From Planctomycetota bacterium (GTDB lineage Bacteria; Planctomycetota; UBA1135; UBA2386): a stretch of DNA of 42,111 nt. Position numbers and translations under genes: made by a program. This document shows, one piece after another, positions 18,723 through 26,970 of the stretch (positions within the stretch are counted from its first letter, which is position 1; every line of letters begins with the position of its first letter). The stretch spans positions 1 to 42,111 of the forward strand of contig JAJFFD010000019.1 of assembly GCA_021776805.1 (NCBI GenBank). The letters run 5' to 3'. The notes below the pieces were generated by a model. It saw nothing but the letters and a program-made list of their open reading frames with translations, was not told the origin of the DNA and searched no databases.

Positions 18723-20710
18723 TTCTCACCCGCCTCTTGAACCTCTGGCTCCTCCGGCTCGTCCTGCAGTGAGTACTTGTCGAGCTTTCTCTGCAGAGCG
18801 AAGCGGGAGACCCCGAGCATCTCGGCTGCACGACTCTTGTTGCCGGTCGACTGCCGCAGGGCCTTGGTGATCTCGCGGATTTCCAAGTCCCTCACCAATT
18901 CGGGGAGCGTGGTGCCGCGCTCGGCAGGCACCAAGCTGGAGCCCGAATAGTCCAGATCCTCTTCGGGATTACGCACGGTCTCGCTGAGGTGGGATTCGAG
19001 AATGACACCATCGCTGAGAATCGCTGCGCGCAAGATCTCGTTTTGGAGTTCACGCACATTGCCCCGCCAGCGGTAGGCGCTGAGCGCGCGCATCGCATCG
19101 GGGCTCACTCTCACCCTGGGCTGGCCACTGTCCTTGGCCGCATCGGTGAGGAACCTCTCCACCAGGATGGGGATGTCCTCACGGCGCTCCCTGAGCGGCG
19201 GAACTTGCACACGAAGAACGTTCAGGCGGTAGTACAGGTCCTCGCGAAAATCGCCTTCCTGGACCATCTCTTCCAGGTTGCGATTGGTAGCAGTGACCAG
19301 GCGTACATCGACCTTGATCGTGTTCTGCCCACCCAGGGGGCGGACCTCCCCCTCCTGCAGGACCCGGAGAAGCTTGGTCTGCAATCCAGGGTGCATGTCA
19401 CCGATCTCATCGAGAAATAGCACTCCACCTGAAGCCGCCACCAGCAGCCCCTTGCGAGAGGAGGCCGCACCGGTGAAAGCGCCCTTTACGTAGCCGAAGA
19501 GTTCACTCTCCAGAAGAGCCTCTGGCAAGGCGGCACAGTTCTCGGAGATGAACGGGCCCTTCGATCGCGTCCCGAGCCGATGCACGGCACGAGCCACGAG
19601 CTCCTTGCCGGTCCCGGATTCGCCAAGGATGAGCACGGGTTCCTCGGCTTCTATGTACTTGTCGAGAACCGCAAAGAGCTCGTTCATCCGTCGACTATCG
19701 CCGACGATCGACGAGTAGTCGTAGCGGAAACGGCCACCATGGCTGGCACGGGACAGTTGATCCCGCATATCCGCAAGCTCGACCTGTTGCTCCTGCACCT
19801 GGCCCTTGAGGGCGGAGTTGAGCTGTGCCACACGACTCAGGGCCGTTTCCAGATCAACCTGCTTGCCACGCAGTTCGTGCATGGTGCGGGCATTGTGAAT
19901 GGCAAGCCCGGCATGATCGGCAAGGGAAGTCAGGAGAGCCTTCTCGCGCTCCTTGAAGACCTGGTTCTGAAGACGGTTGTCGATGTAGAGGACGCCCTCG
20001 ACAACTCCGCGGATCCGCAGGGGGATGCAGAGGATCGAGCGCAGCTTCAGATCCGTGACCGATGCCAGGGAGCTGAAGCGATCATCATCCTGGGCGTTGG
20101 TAGTGAGCTCCGGTACACCGGTCTCCCGAACCCGCTCGGCGATCGTGCGCGAGATCTTGAACTCCGGGCTACCGACCTCTTCACGGGCGAAGTTGCGCGC
20201 CACTTCCACGGTGGAAGCCTCGCCCTGTCCGAGAATGAGGAAGCCGCGTTCGGCGCCAGTCAGCTGGATGGCCGCATCGACGATCGAGGTCAAGAGCCGG
20301 CTGAGGTCACGCTCGTCATTGAGCGCCCGCGCAATGGCAACGAAGGCCGCCAGGTCCTTGGTGCTCTGGCCCCCTTCCGCGAGCTGGGTCTCATCCAGAC
20401 CAGGAGTCTCCTCGCTAGGCAGGAGGATCTCGATCTCACAATCCCCGACGAAGAAATGGTCGCCGATGCCCAAATCACAGCGGTCAACGGGATCGCCATC
20501 GACCTTCGCCGGATTCTGTGCCCCCTCGTCGATCAGAATGAAACCGCTCTCGCTGCGCTCCAGACGGCAGTGTTTGCGTGAGACCTTGCGGTCGTGCAGG
20601 GTCACATCACAGTCCTGCGACCTGCCGATGGTCACTGTGCTCTGAAAGAAAGGATGCGGGACGCTTTCCCCGTCCTCACGTACCAGCAGAAGAAATGGCC
20701 CGTCCGTCAT
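18719..20710 (-). CDS. FHA-GAF-sigma54 activator (bacterial enhancer-binding protein)
   Basis: A 663-aa regulator. Order of domains: FHA (about 5-97, with the phosphothreonine-binding pattern TIGRSQDCDVTLHDRKVSRKH), GAF (about 125-275), a coiled-coil linker, an AAA+ sigma54-interaction domain (330-560) and a Fis-type helix-turn-helix (NKSRAAEMLGVSRFALQRKL, about 615-650). Walker A GESGTGKE, Walker B GVLFLDEIGD and an intact GAFTGA loop show that it can open sigma54 promoters. The start chosen is ATG at 20710; an in-frame TTG lies 9 bp upstream. FHA domains bind phosphothreonine, and the next gene, overlapping by 4 bp, is a Ser/Thr kinase. The kinase probably controls this activator through the FHA domain. 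It is divergent from the MEMO-like gene with only 24 bp between starts. Confidence 0.95.
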   Translation of the reverse strand: MTDGPFLLLVREDGESVPHPFFQSTVTIGRSQDCDVTLHDRKVSRKHCRLERSESGFILIDEGAQNPAKVDGDPVDRCDLGIGDHFFVGDCEIEILLPSEETPGLDETQLAEGGQSTKDLAAFVAIARALNDERDLSRLLTSIVDAAIQLTGAERGFLILGQGEASTVEVARNFAREEVGSPEFKISRTIAERVRETGVPELTTNAQDDDRFSSLASVTDLKLRSILCIPLRIRGVVEGVLYIDNRLQNQVFKEREKALLTSLADHAGLAIHNARTMHELRGKQVDLETALSRVAQLNSALKGQVQEQQVELADMRDQLSRASHGGRFRYDYSSIVGDSRRMNELFAVLDKYIEAEEPVLILGESGTGKELVARAVHRLGTRSKGPFISENCAALPEALLESELFGYVKGAFTGAASSRKGLLVAASGGVLFLDEIGDMHPGLQTKLLRVLQEGEVRPLGGQNTIKVDVRLVTATNRNLEEMVQEGDFREDLYYRLNVLRVQVPPLRERREDIPILVERFLTDAAKDSGQPRVRVSPDAMRALSAYRWRGNVRELQNEILRAAILSDGVILESHLSETVRNPEEDLDYSGSSLVPAERGTTLPELVRDLEIREITKALRQSTGNKSRAAEMLGVSRFALQRKLDKYSLQDEPEEPEVQEAGEN

Positions 20711-20711
20711 C

Positions 20712-20724
20712 GATAGCAACTATC
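20712..20724. promoter_or_regulatory. Palindrome between divergent starts
   Basis: GATAG-CAA-CTATC is a perfect 5+3+5 inverted repeat in the 24-bp spacer between the sigma54 activator start and the MEMO-like start. It could be a dimeric operator controlling both genes. The short spacer also means promoters must lie within or very near the coding starts. Confidence 0.4.
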
Positions 20725-20734
20725 TTATGCCAGC

Positions 20735-21946
20735 ATGGCGCAATCACCAGCCGACCCGGAAAGACCGATGTTTCGGCGCCTGGACAGCCAGGCCGTGAGC
20801 CATGAAGGCCAACCAGGCCTGGTTTTGAGCGACCCCCTGGGCATCAGCCCGGACGGAATTTTCATCCCGGAACCCCTCCTGCCCCTGCTCGAGCTCTTCG
20901 ATGGGCAGCACAGCCTGCTCGATATCACCAGCAAGCTCCGTTCCGAGAACCAGATCGAGCTGCCGGCGGATCTTCTCCCCGGTCTGGTGCGGCAGCTCGA
21001 TCAGCAGCTGATGCTCAACTCGAGACGCTTCCGCGAGGCTTTGGAGAGGACCTGCGCGGCCTTCAGCAGCTTGGAGACACGGGCTTCCAGCCATGCAGGC
21101 AGCGCCGGCTACCCCCGAGAAGCGGCGGAGTGCCGGGCAATGCTCCAGAAGATGCTGCCCTCTCGCGCCAACAAGGGCCCTTCCCCACGGGGACTCGTGG
21201 CCCCGCATATCGACCTGAGCCGCGGTCACTCCGCCTATGCGGAGGCCTATGGCCGGCTGATGACAGCTGAGACCGCCGATCTATATGTCATCTTCGGGAC
21301 CGGCCACCAAGGACCGGCGGCGACGGTCACCGGCTTGGCCATGGACTGGGAAACCCCCCTCGGGAAGCTGAGCTGCGATCGGGACTTCGTCGCGCGCATC
21401 CACGCAAGCCTGGGGCCAGCGGATCCACTCGATCTTCTCCTGCACAAGCAGGAACACAGCATCGAATTCCAAGTCCTCTTCCTGCAGCACTTGCTCGGCG
21501 ATCGCGAGGCTCGAGTTGCCTGTTTTCTGACCGGCGCCCTGCCCTCGGGAGACGGGAACCCTGAGAACGAGGCCTATTTCCAGGCCATATTGACTACCTT
21601 TCGTGAAGCCGTCGCTGCGAGCGGCAAGCGAACCTGCTTCATCGCCGGCGCTGATTTGGCGCACCTGGGTCCTTTCTTCGGCGATCCGAATCCTGTCGAC
21701 CAGCAACTCCTACAGGAACTCGAGGTCCGTGAACGCTCACGCCTCGCGCATCTGGAGAGGGGTGAATCCGGCGAGTTCTTCCGTTCTGTGGAAGCCGCGG
21801 GGAACCCGGATCGCGTCTGCGGCTCGGTCCCCATGCTCCTGACCGCGAGTCTCGCCGAGGGCCCGGCAGAGCTACTGCAGTACGGACAGGCCCCCGCTCC
21901 AGATGGCTCCCAGATCGTCTCTTATGCGGCGATGGTCTTTGGCTAG
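20735..21946 (+). CDS. MEMO-family (AmmeMemoRadiSam protein B-like) protein with N-terminal extension
   Basis: A 403-aa protein. Residues from about 150 form the MEMO fold, related to extradiol dioxygenases: APHIDLSRG, FGTGHQGPAATVTG, QEHSIEFQVLFLQ and GADLAHLGPFFG carry the conserved His and Asp positions. The human MEMO1 copper cysteine position is not a Cys here. Residues about 12-100 form an extra N-terminal domain resembling a winged-helix or PqqD-like module (LLELFDGQHSLLDITSKL, LPGLVRQLDQQLML). No radical SAM or AMMECR1 partner gene is adjacent, so the usual three-gene association is not seen. The ATG at 20735 begins a low-complexity segment; ATG at 20768 (MFRRLDSQ) is an equally good start and would leave more room for a promoter. 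Its stop overlaps the convergent waaF stop by 4 bp. The biochemical role is unknown. Confidence 0.82.
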   Translation: MAQSPADPERPMFRRLDSQAVSHEGQPGLVLSDPLGISPDGIFIPEPLLPLLELFDGQHSLLDITSKLRSENQIELPADLLPGLVRQLDQQLMLNSRRFREALERTCAAFSSLETRASSHAGSAGYPREAAECRAMLQKMLPSRANKGPSPRGLVAPHIDLSRGHSAYAEAYGRLMTAETADLYVIFGTGHQGPAATVTGLAMDWETPLGKLSCDRDFVARIHASLGPADPLDLLLHKQEHSIEFQVLFLQHLLGDREARVACFLTGALPSGDGNPENEAYFQAILTTFREAVAASGKRTCFIAGADLAHLGPFFGDPNPVDQQLLQELEVRERSRLAHLERGESGEFFRSVEAAGNPDRVCGSVPMLLTASLAEGPAELLQYGQAPAPDGSQIVSYAAMVFG

Positions 21947-22998
21947 TACCTAGCCAGGAGAGCGTCCGTCTCGGCAATGACCTCGGCGACTGTGATCCCG
22001 CGCATGCAGTCATGATGCCCCAGGGGACAAGTCTTGCGCTGGCAGGGGACGCAATCGAGTTCTGCGCGTCGAATGATGCTGGTCTTGTCCAGGCCGTACT
22101 CTGTATAGCGCGGATCACTTGGCCCCATGAGGCAGACCACCGGCCTGTCGAAGGCCACCGCCAGGTGCCGAGGCCCGGTGTCACTGGTGATCATCAAGCA
22201 GCTACGTTCCACCAGGGCCTTCATCATGTCGAGGGGCAGAACCGGGTTGGTGGCAGAGACGCAGCCGCCCATCGCCGCGATCTTGTCTGCGAGAGCCACT
22301 TCACTTGGGCCTGCTGTAACCACCACCGCCGTCCCATGGCGATTGTGATAATGCTTCGCAACCTCCGCGAAGCGCTCCGGCAGCCAGAGCTTGCTCGCTC
22401 CATAGGAGGCTCCGGCGGTCATGAGCAGTAGCTTCTTGTCTTGCAGGTCACGTTCGCGCAACCAGCGATCCACCCAAGCCCGCTCCTCATCCGTCACCAT
22501 GAGAATCCCGCGATCACGACCCGCCGGCAGCTCGAGCAGATCCAGGAGGCGTTCGTAGTAGAGCGGCATGGCGATGGGCAGACGACGGGGCCCGCGCCGG
22601 CTCCAGATCGGCCGGCCAGGCTCAGCTCGAAGGCCATGAGTCATCAATCCAGGGCGGCCCTGGCGATAGCCCAGCCGCATGGGCACCCGGGCAGCGAAGG
22701 GCAGGAGGCCGGTGACGAAGGAATTGGGCAAAACCACGGCCAGGTCGAATTCCCCTTCCCGGAGTTCGGCGAGCTGTGCTCGGAAGCTCCCGAGGCCAGG
22801 CTTTTTTGGGGCATCCAGGGTCCGATCAAACCAGCTGCTACCCGTGAGAAGAGGCCTGAGATAGGGCCTTAGAGCCACCGAGATCTCGGCCTGCGGAAAT
22901 CCCGCACGCAGACGCTCAAAGGCCGCCGTCGCCATGACGAAGTCGCCCACCCAGTTTGGTGCTCGCAGATAAATGCGGCGCAGCTGCTCGAGATCCAC
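21943..22998 (-). CDS. waaF: ADP-heptose:LPS heptosyltransferase II-like (GT9)
   Basis: A 351-aa GT9 glycosyltransferase of usual length. Landmarks are the N-terminal RAPNWVGDFVMATAAFE, the central TAGASYGASKLWLPERFAEVA and the sugar-nucleotide site SDTGPRHLAVAFDRPVVCLMGPSDP, followed by a cysteine cluster (CVPCQRKTCPLGHHDCM) often found near the C-terminus of WaaF. The enzyme adds the second heptose to the LPS inner core on the cytoplasmic membrane face. It supports an LPS-bearing outer membrane, consistent with lpxC-fabZ elsewhere in the window. The ATG at 22998 begins the typical WaaF N-terminus. It is convergent with the MEMO gene (stops overlap) and divergent from tex. Confidence 0.92.
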   Translation of the reverse strand: MDLEQLRRIYLRAPNWVGDFVMATAAFERLRAGFPQAEISVALRPYLRPLLTGSSWFDRTLDAPKKPGLGSFRAQLAELREGEFDLAVVLPNSFVTGLLPFAARVPMRLGYRQGRPGLMTHGLRAEPGRPIWSRRGPRRLPIAMPLYYERLLDLLELPAGRDRGILMVTDEERAWVDRWLRERDLQDKKLLLMTAGASYGASKLWLPERFAEVAKHYHNRHGTAVVVTAGPSEVALADKIAAMGGCVSATNPVLPLDMMKALVERSCLMITSDTGPRHLAVAFDRPVVCLMGPSDPRYTEYGLDKTSIIRRAELDCVPCQRKTCPLGHHDCMRGITVAEVIAETDALLARY

Positions 22999-23113
22999 CC
23001 CGCCTTAGTACGACATGTCTAAGTGGGAAACAACACAGGCGATCCGGTCTTGCTATGGTCACGGCTGCTTGTTCAATGGCTGGCAGCCTTTGCGGCGCCA
23101 GCAAGCTCTCCTC

Positions 23114-25642
23114 ATGGAATCCGAAGCAATCCTGCAACGACTGCAAGCTGAGTTCGACACCCCGCCGGATCACATCAAGGCAATCGTCGATCTACTCAGC
23201 GCTGGTGCCTCGCCTCTGTTCATCGCTCATTACCGCCGAGACGAGACCGGAGACCCGGGCGAAGGTCGCTGCGAGGCGATCGCTGAGCGCCTGGCCTTTC
23301 TCACGGAATTGGAAGGCAGGAAGCCCGCGATCAGCGAACTGGCCAAGGGGCGAGAGGCTGAACTCGGCAGTCTTGCTGCTAACCTCGATCAGTGCTTCGA
23401 CCAGGAATTGCTCGACGAACTCGACCATTACTTGCGACCACACGAGCACACCGCCGACGCCCGGGTCGCGAAGCTCGGATTGACCGATCTTGTCGATGCA
23501 ATCCGCAAGAACCAACTCGGAGACAAGACTCCTCTCTCTGCAGCTGCTGACTATGTATCCGAAGAGAAAGGTCTGGCTTCGGAGGATGCGGTTCTCGAAG
23601 CGGTCGCCCTGGCTCTCGCCGAACGCTGGGGAGAAAACCCAGAGCTGAGAAAGCAAGCGCGCAACGAATTGTCGCGCGGCATCCTCAAGGCAAGCGCGGC
23701 GGCTCCCGGGACCAAAGCTGCGAAGCGCTATCAGGATTTCTTCGACTTCCAAGAACCTGTCCGCAGCATCTCGCCAGCGAGAATGCTCGCCCTCCGCAAG
23801 GCGGAACGGGAAGGGATCATCAAGGTGCATCTGCACCTACGCGAAGGCCGGGAGCTCGAACTCTATCGACAGCGATTCTCACCGGATGTCGATGCGAGCA
23901 GCCCGATCGGCCAACTCCTGGACCTAATCTACAAGCACAGCTTCGAGAGCCAGGTGCATCCCAGTTGCGAAGCCACGGTACGCCTGAAGATCAAGGAGAA
24001 GGCCGACCGCGAGACCGTGCGCAGCTTCGGCCGCAGCCTCCGCGCCCAGCTTCTCGCCCCGCCACTGGGCGCCAAGAAATGCATGGCCCTGCGCGCCTCG
24101 AGCAAGAACCTCTGGATGGTGATACTTGCGGAGGATGGCAGCACCCTGATCAAGGAGACCGCGGCCCTGGGGGATGAGGAGAAGCAGAAGGCGGCTCTGA
24201 CTCGCATCGCCGAGGTCGTCCGGGAGCACGAGCCGGCAGTGGTCGCCGTACCCCACAATCGCCGTGACGAGCAGGGCGTCGCCCTGCTGCGGGAGGCTCT
24301 ACAGGGCTTGGAGGAGGGGCAAAAGCCCAATCTCATCCCCGTCGACGAAACTCCCTCACTCGTCTATGCAACGAGTCCCGCCGGACGCCGGCGCATGCCA
24401 GGGGTCGAAACCGGAATGCGCACGGCGATCAATATCGCCCAGCGCCTTCGCGATCCCTTGCCCGAGCTGGTCCGCATCGAGCCACGTGGCTTGGGCCTCG
24501 GCCATAATCTCACCGAAGTGCATCAAGGCATGCTCAACCGCATGCTCGAGGCTGTGGTGTCCTCCTGCGTGGGCCAGGTCGGTGTGGACGTCAACAAAGC
24601 CAGTGCCGACTTCATGTCGCGTCTCCCGGGCATGGAGAGAGACTGGGCGAAGAAGATCGTCGAGCACCGCAATAAGAACGGCAACTTCAAGTCCCTGCAG
24701 GAGCTACACAAGACGGGCTTGCTCAATGACGAGCAGTTCCGCCATCTGGCGGGATTCCTCCGCGTCTACGGCGGCGAAGAGCCCCTGGATGTCACCGCCA
24801 TTCACCCCGAGGACTATCCTCTCGTTGCGAAAATCGCCGAGCTCAAGAGCAAGCCGGTATCTGAGCTCCTCGGCAGCAACCAGCGCGACGTCAACCTCAA
24901 CGATCTGGTCAATGAACAATTCGGCCGGATGCGGGTCCTCGACATACTCGCCGAACTCGCCGACGCCGGGCGTGATATCCGCGGCGAGCTCAGTGATGCA
25001 CGCAACGAAGGGATCGCAAGCTACGCGGACCTGAAACTCGATCAGCGCCTACGCGGGCGAATCACCAATCTCACCGAATTCGGTGCCTTCGTGGATCTTG
25101 GCGTCGGCCACCATGGGTTGATTCACATGTCCCAGATCCCGGGTTCGCGGCTGAAGAACCCATCACGAACTCTGCGGGTCGGTGAGGTCGTCACCATCTA
25201 TGTGGTCGGGCTCAACGAGAAGGACAAGCGCATCGCCCTCTCCATGCATAAGCCGCGCCACATGGCTGAGGGACGCCAGCCAACAGTTGGCGAGCGCATG
25301 GGGAAACAAGGTGCAGGGCGCAGTCGTGGCCGACGCGAAGAGCCGCAGCAGGTCTTCAGCCGTGCCGCCAGGGCACCCGAAGGACGCCGCGGCGGGCGAC
25401 CCGGGCGGAAACCCCGACCCAAGGGCAAGTCAGAGGACTTCGACATGACGGAGGCTGGCGATCCTCTACAGAGGCGCGGCTCCAGAGGCGGAAGAGGATC
25501 TAAGGAACCACGGGTCATCACCGTCGAGAGCGATCGGCAGAAGGAAGAGACTCGCGGACACAAGGGAGAGCTTCGCTCTCTGGCCGGCCTGCGCGCTCTC
25601 CTCGAGAAGCCCGAACCGGACAAGAAAGACGACGCCAGTTAG
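23114..25642 (+). CDS. tex: Tex-family RNA-binding transcription accessory protein
   Basis: An 842-aa protein in the start used here (ATG at 23114, giving MESEAILQRLQAEF, the typical Tex opening). An upstream in-frame ATG at 23015 would add 33 unconserved residues. Domain order: N-terminal helical region (GASPLFIAHYRRDETG), central RNase H-like YqgF domain, helix-hairpin-helix region (VGVDVNKASADFMSRLPGM) and an S1 domain (about 640-710, RGRITNLTEFGAFVDLGVGHHGLIHMSQIP). The usual DPG-like residues of the YqgF domain are absent (GAKKCMALRASSKN), so nuclease activity is unlikely. The last 115 residues are a disordered Arg/Gly/Lys-rich tail absent from most Tex proteins. Tex binds nucleic acid and affects transcription; it acts in the cytoplasm. 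The upstream spacer holds CTTAG/CTAAG arms at 23004-23023. Confidence 0.93.
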   Translation: MESEAILQRLQAEFDTPPDHIKAIVDLLSAGASPLFIAHYRRDETGDPGEGRCEAIAERLAFLTELEGRKPAISELAKGREAELGSLAANLDQCFDQELLDELDHYLRPHEHTADARVAKLGLTDLVDAIRKNQLGDKTPLSAAADYVSEEKGLASEDAVLEAVALALAERWGENPELRKQARNELSRGILKASAAAPGTKAAKRYQDFFDFQEPVRSISPARMLALRKAEREGIIKVHLHLREGRELELYRQRFSPDVDASSPIGQLLDLIYKHSFESQVHPSCEATVRLKIKEKADRETVRSFGRSLRAQLLAPPLGAKKCMALRASSKNLWMVILAEDGSTLIKETAALGDEEKQKAALTRIAEVVREHEPAVVAVPHNRRDEQGVALLREALQGLEEGQKPNLIPVDETPSLVYATSPAGRRRMPGVETGMRTAINIAQRLRDPLPELVRIEPRGLGLGHNLTEVHQGMLNRMLEAVVSSCVGQVGVDVNKASADFMSRLPGMERDWAKKIVEHRNKNGNFKSLQELHKTGLLNDEQFRHLAGFLRVYGGEEPLDVTAIHPEDYPLVAKIAELKSKPVSELLGSNQRDVNLNDLVNEQFGRMRVLDILAELADAGRDIRGELSDARNEGIASYADLKLDQRLRGRITNLTEFGAFVDLGVGHHGLIHMSQIPGSRLKNPSRTLRVGEVVTIYVVGLNEKDKRIALSMHKPRHMAEGRQPTVGERMGKQGAGRSRGRREEPQQVFSRAARAPEGRRGGRPGRKPRPKGKSEDFDMTEAGDPLQRRGSRGGRGSKEPRVITVESDRQKEETRGHKGELRSLAGLRALLEKPEPDKKDDAS

Positions 25643-25662
25643 GCCCTCTGCAAAGGTCTACC

Positions 25663-26400
25663 ATGAGCATGGAAGAGGTGAAGGAAGAAGTCTTTGTGGT
25701 TGCACGGCATGATTTTTTCGCCGCCGACTGGCCGCAGGGCTTTCATCCTCTGGACAGTCGCGCCGCAGAGAAGTTGCAGACCTCCCTCGAGGATCAGGGC
25801 TGGTTTGCGGATCGGGAGGCCGCGGAGCAGAATCCGGACTGGAAGCAAGTCATCCCGTACTGCGTCCTCTCCTGCGGGGAAGCGCTCTTCTGCGTAGAGC
25901 GGCTTGCCAGCCAAGGTGAGGCGCGACTCCATGGCCGCCTTTCCGTCGGCATCGGCGGCCACATAAACCCCCAGGACGGGCCTTCTAAGGGCTTGATAGG
26001 CAGGGCCTTAAGCCGTGAACTTCGGGAGGAATTGGCGCTTCCGAAGGAGCCTCTTCCGCCGGCACGGATCGTCGGCCTCCTCAACGACGAATCCAACGAA
26101 GTCGGGCAAGTGCACTTCGGATTGGTTCATCTGATCGCCATTCCTGAATTGCGTCCGGATTTAAGGGACAAGCTAGGAATTCGCGAAAAAGCCAAGATGT
26201 CTGGGGGCTTCCGAGCCCTTGCTGGATCCTCAGGCCTGTGGCAAGATCGCCCGCGTCTGGAGACATGGTCGCGACTGTTTCTTCAGACTTTCTTCAATAA
26301 GCGCCTAGGAAGGATCACCGAGGCCAAGGCTCAATTCCATGGGCCAGAATCCAATCGTCCAGACGATGCAATCGGAAGGGAGGACCTACACGATGGCTGA
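25663..26400 (+). CDS. NUDIX-like predicted phosphoesterase
   Basis: A 245-aa protein. The centre holds a NUDIX-like box, GGHINPQDG followed by ALSRELREELAL, with the REL-EEL core that binds divalent metal. A preceding strand (RLSVGIGGHIN) and upstream IPYCVLSCGEALFCVERL fit the family. It resembles the COG4112 type of MutT-related predicted phosphoesterase rather than a classical nucleotide-sanitising MutT. The start ATG at 25663 follows AAAGG at about 9 bp. It begins 20 bp after tex and its 3' end overlaps the next small gene by 8 bp, so the three may be cotranscribed. The substrate is unknown. Confidence 0.82.
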   Translation: MSMEEVKEEVFVVARHDFFAADWPQGFHPLDSRAAEKLQTSLEDQGWFADREAAEQNPDWKQVIPYCVLSCGEALFCVERLASQGEARLHGRLSVGIGGHINPQDGPSKGLIGRALSRELREELALPKEPLPPARIVGLLNDESNEVGQVHFGLVHLIAIPELRPDLRDKLGIREKAKMSGGFRALAGSSGLWQDRPRLETWSRLFLQTFFNKRLGRITEAKAQFHGPESNRPDDAIGREDLHDG

Positions 26401-26611
26401 AAACACTCTCAAACAGCCCCGAGAAAAGATCTACGACCTGCTCATGAACGCACGGCAGGCCAAGTGGGTCGAGCTGGATCTCGAGGATGGACGGTCACTG
26501 ACCGGCGCCATCATCTTCAACGAGTTCAAGGGCACCGGCCGCTTGATCAACGTGGAAGAAGAGGTCAGCTTCGACTTCAACGTCGACCAGATCGTCGATG
26601 TGAGGATCTAG
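26393..26611 (+). CDS. 72-aa conserved-looking small protein
   Basis: Start ATG at 26393 is preceded by an excellent ribosome site (AAGGGAGG at 26376-26383) and overlaps the NUDIX gene stop by 8 bp. A longer opening from 26339 is less likely. After a helical N-terminus (PREKIYDLLMNARQAKW) the rest looks like a compact beta barrel (WVELDLEDGRSLTGAIIF, GTGRLINVEEEVSFDF, VDQIVDVRI). This gives it an Sm-like or SH3-like appearance, but no family is recognised and it is not a clear Hfq. A strong hairpin (26650-26675) lies 39 bp downstream. Confidence 0.7.
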   Translation: MAENTLKQPREKIYDLLMNARQAKWVELDLEDGRSLTGAIIFNEFKGTGRLINVEEEVSFDFNVDQIVDVRI

Positions 26612-26970
26612 CTAGAGGCTCTCGCGGAGACTATGTTCGAGTTTCTGCTCGAGAGGAGCCGAGAGGCTCCTCTCGGCATGTACTGGCGGCCTCGGCATGG
26701 GAAGTCGGATCAGCCAAGGGACCCGTACAGAACACCGCCGGGGTGTTGACCCCGGCGGCGCAAAGCCATCGCAGTGAGTGTGTTGAGGATTCTGCGCCCA
26801 AAGAGTCTTGCCTGAGTCACCGAGGGCAGCATCCGCAATGGCTTACCACCCCGGGCTGACCCCCGGAGTGGTGCGTTTGTCCGGTCCCTCCCAAGGTTGC
26901 GACCGCCCAACGCTCCCATTCTTTTACCCCCCATATCATGGGGTCTCAAGCGGTTTTCTACCGCAAGACG
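26612..26970. other. 359-bp convergent intergenic region rich in hairpins
   Basis: Between the small plus-strand gene and the minus-strand histidine kinase. No coding frame is credible. Hairpins: 26650-26675 (11 bp, listed separately), 26735-26758 (CCGCCGGGGT/ACCCCGGCGG, 10 bp with a GTTG loop), 26845-26872 (10 bp with one mismatch, followed by GCGTTTGT, a plausible plus-strand terminator) and 26929-26943 (CCCCAT/ATGGGG with a 3-nt loop). They probably end transcription from both sides, though T-runs are short. Confidence 0.6.
26650..26675 (+). terminator. Strong hairpin after the 72-aa gene
   Basis: CGAGAGGAGCC, loop GAGA and GGCTCCTCTCG form a perfect 11-bp stem with a tetraloop. It is GC-rich but not followed by a T-run. 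It is likely the end of the tex-NUDIX-small protein transcript, possibly aided by Rho. Confidence 0.6.

Noticed and set aside
19580..20581. 333-aa open frame antisense to the sigma54 activator
   Set aside because: Shadow of the FHA/GAF/AAA+ coding frame.
23015..23113. 33-residue N-terminal extension of Tex
   Set aside because: The sequence is unlike Tex N-termini and overlaps a small inverted repeat in the divergent spacer; the ATG at 23114 gives the standard start.
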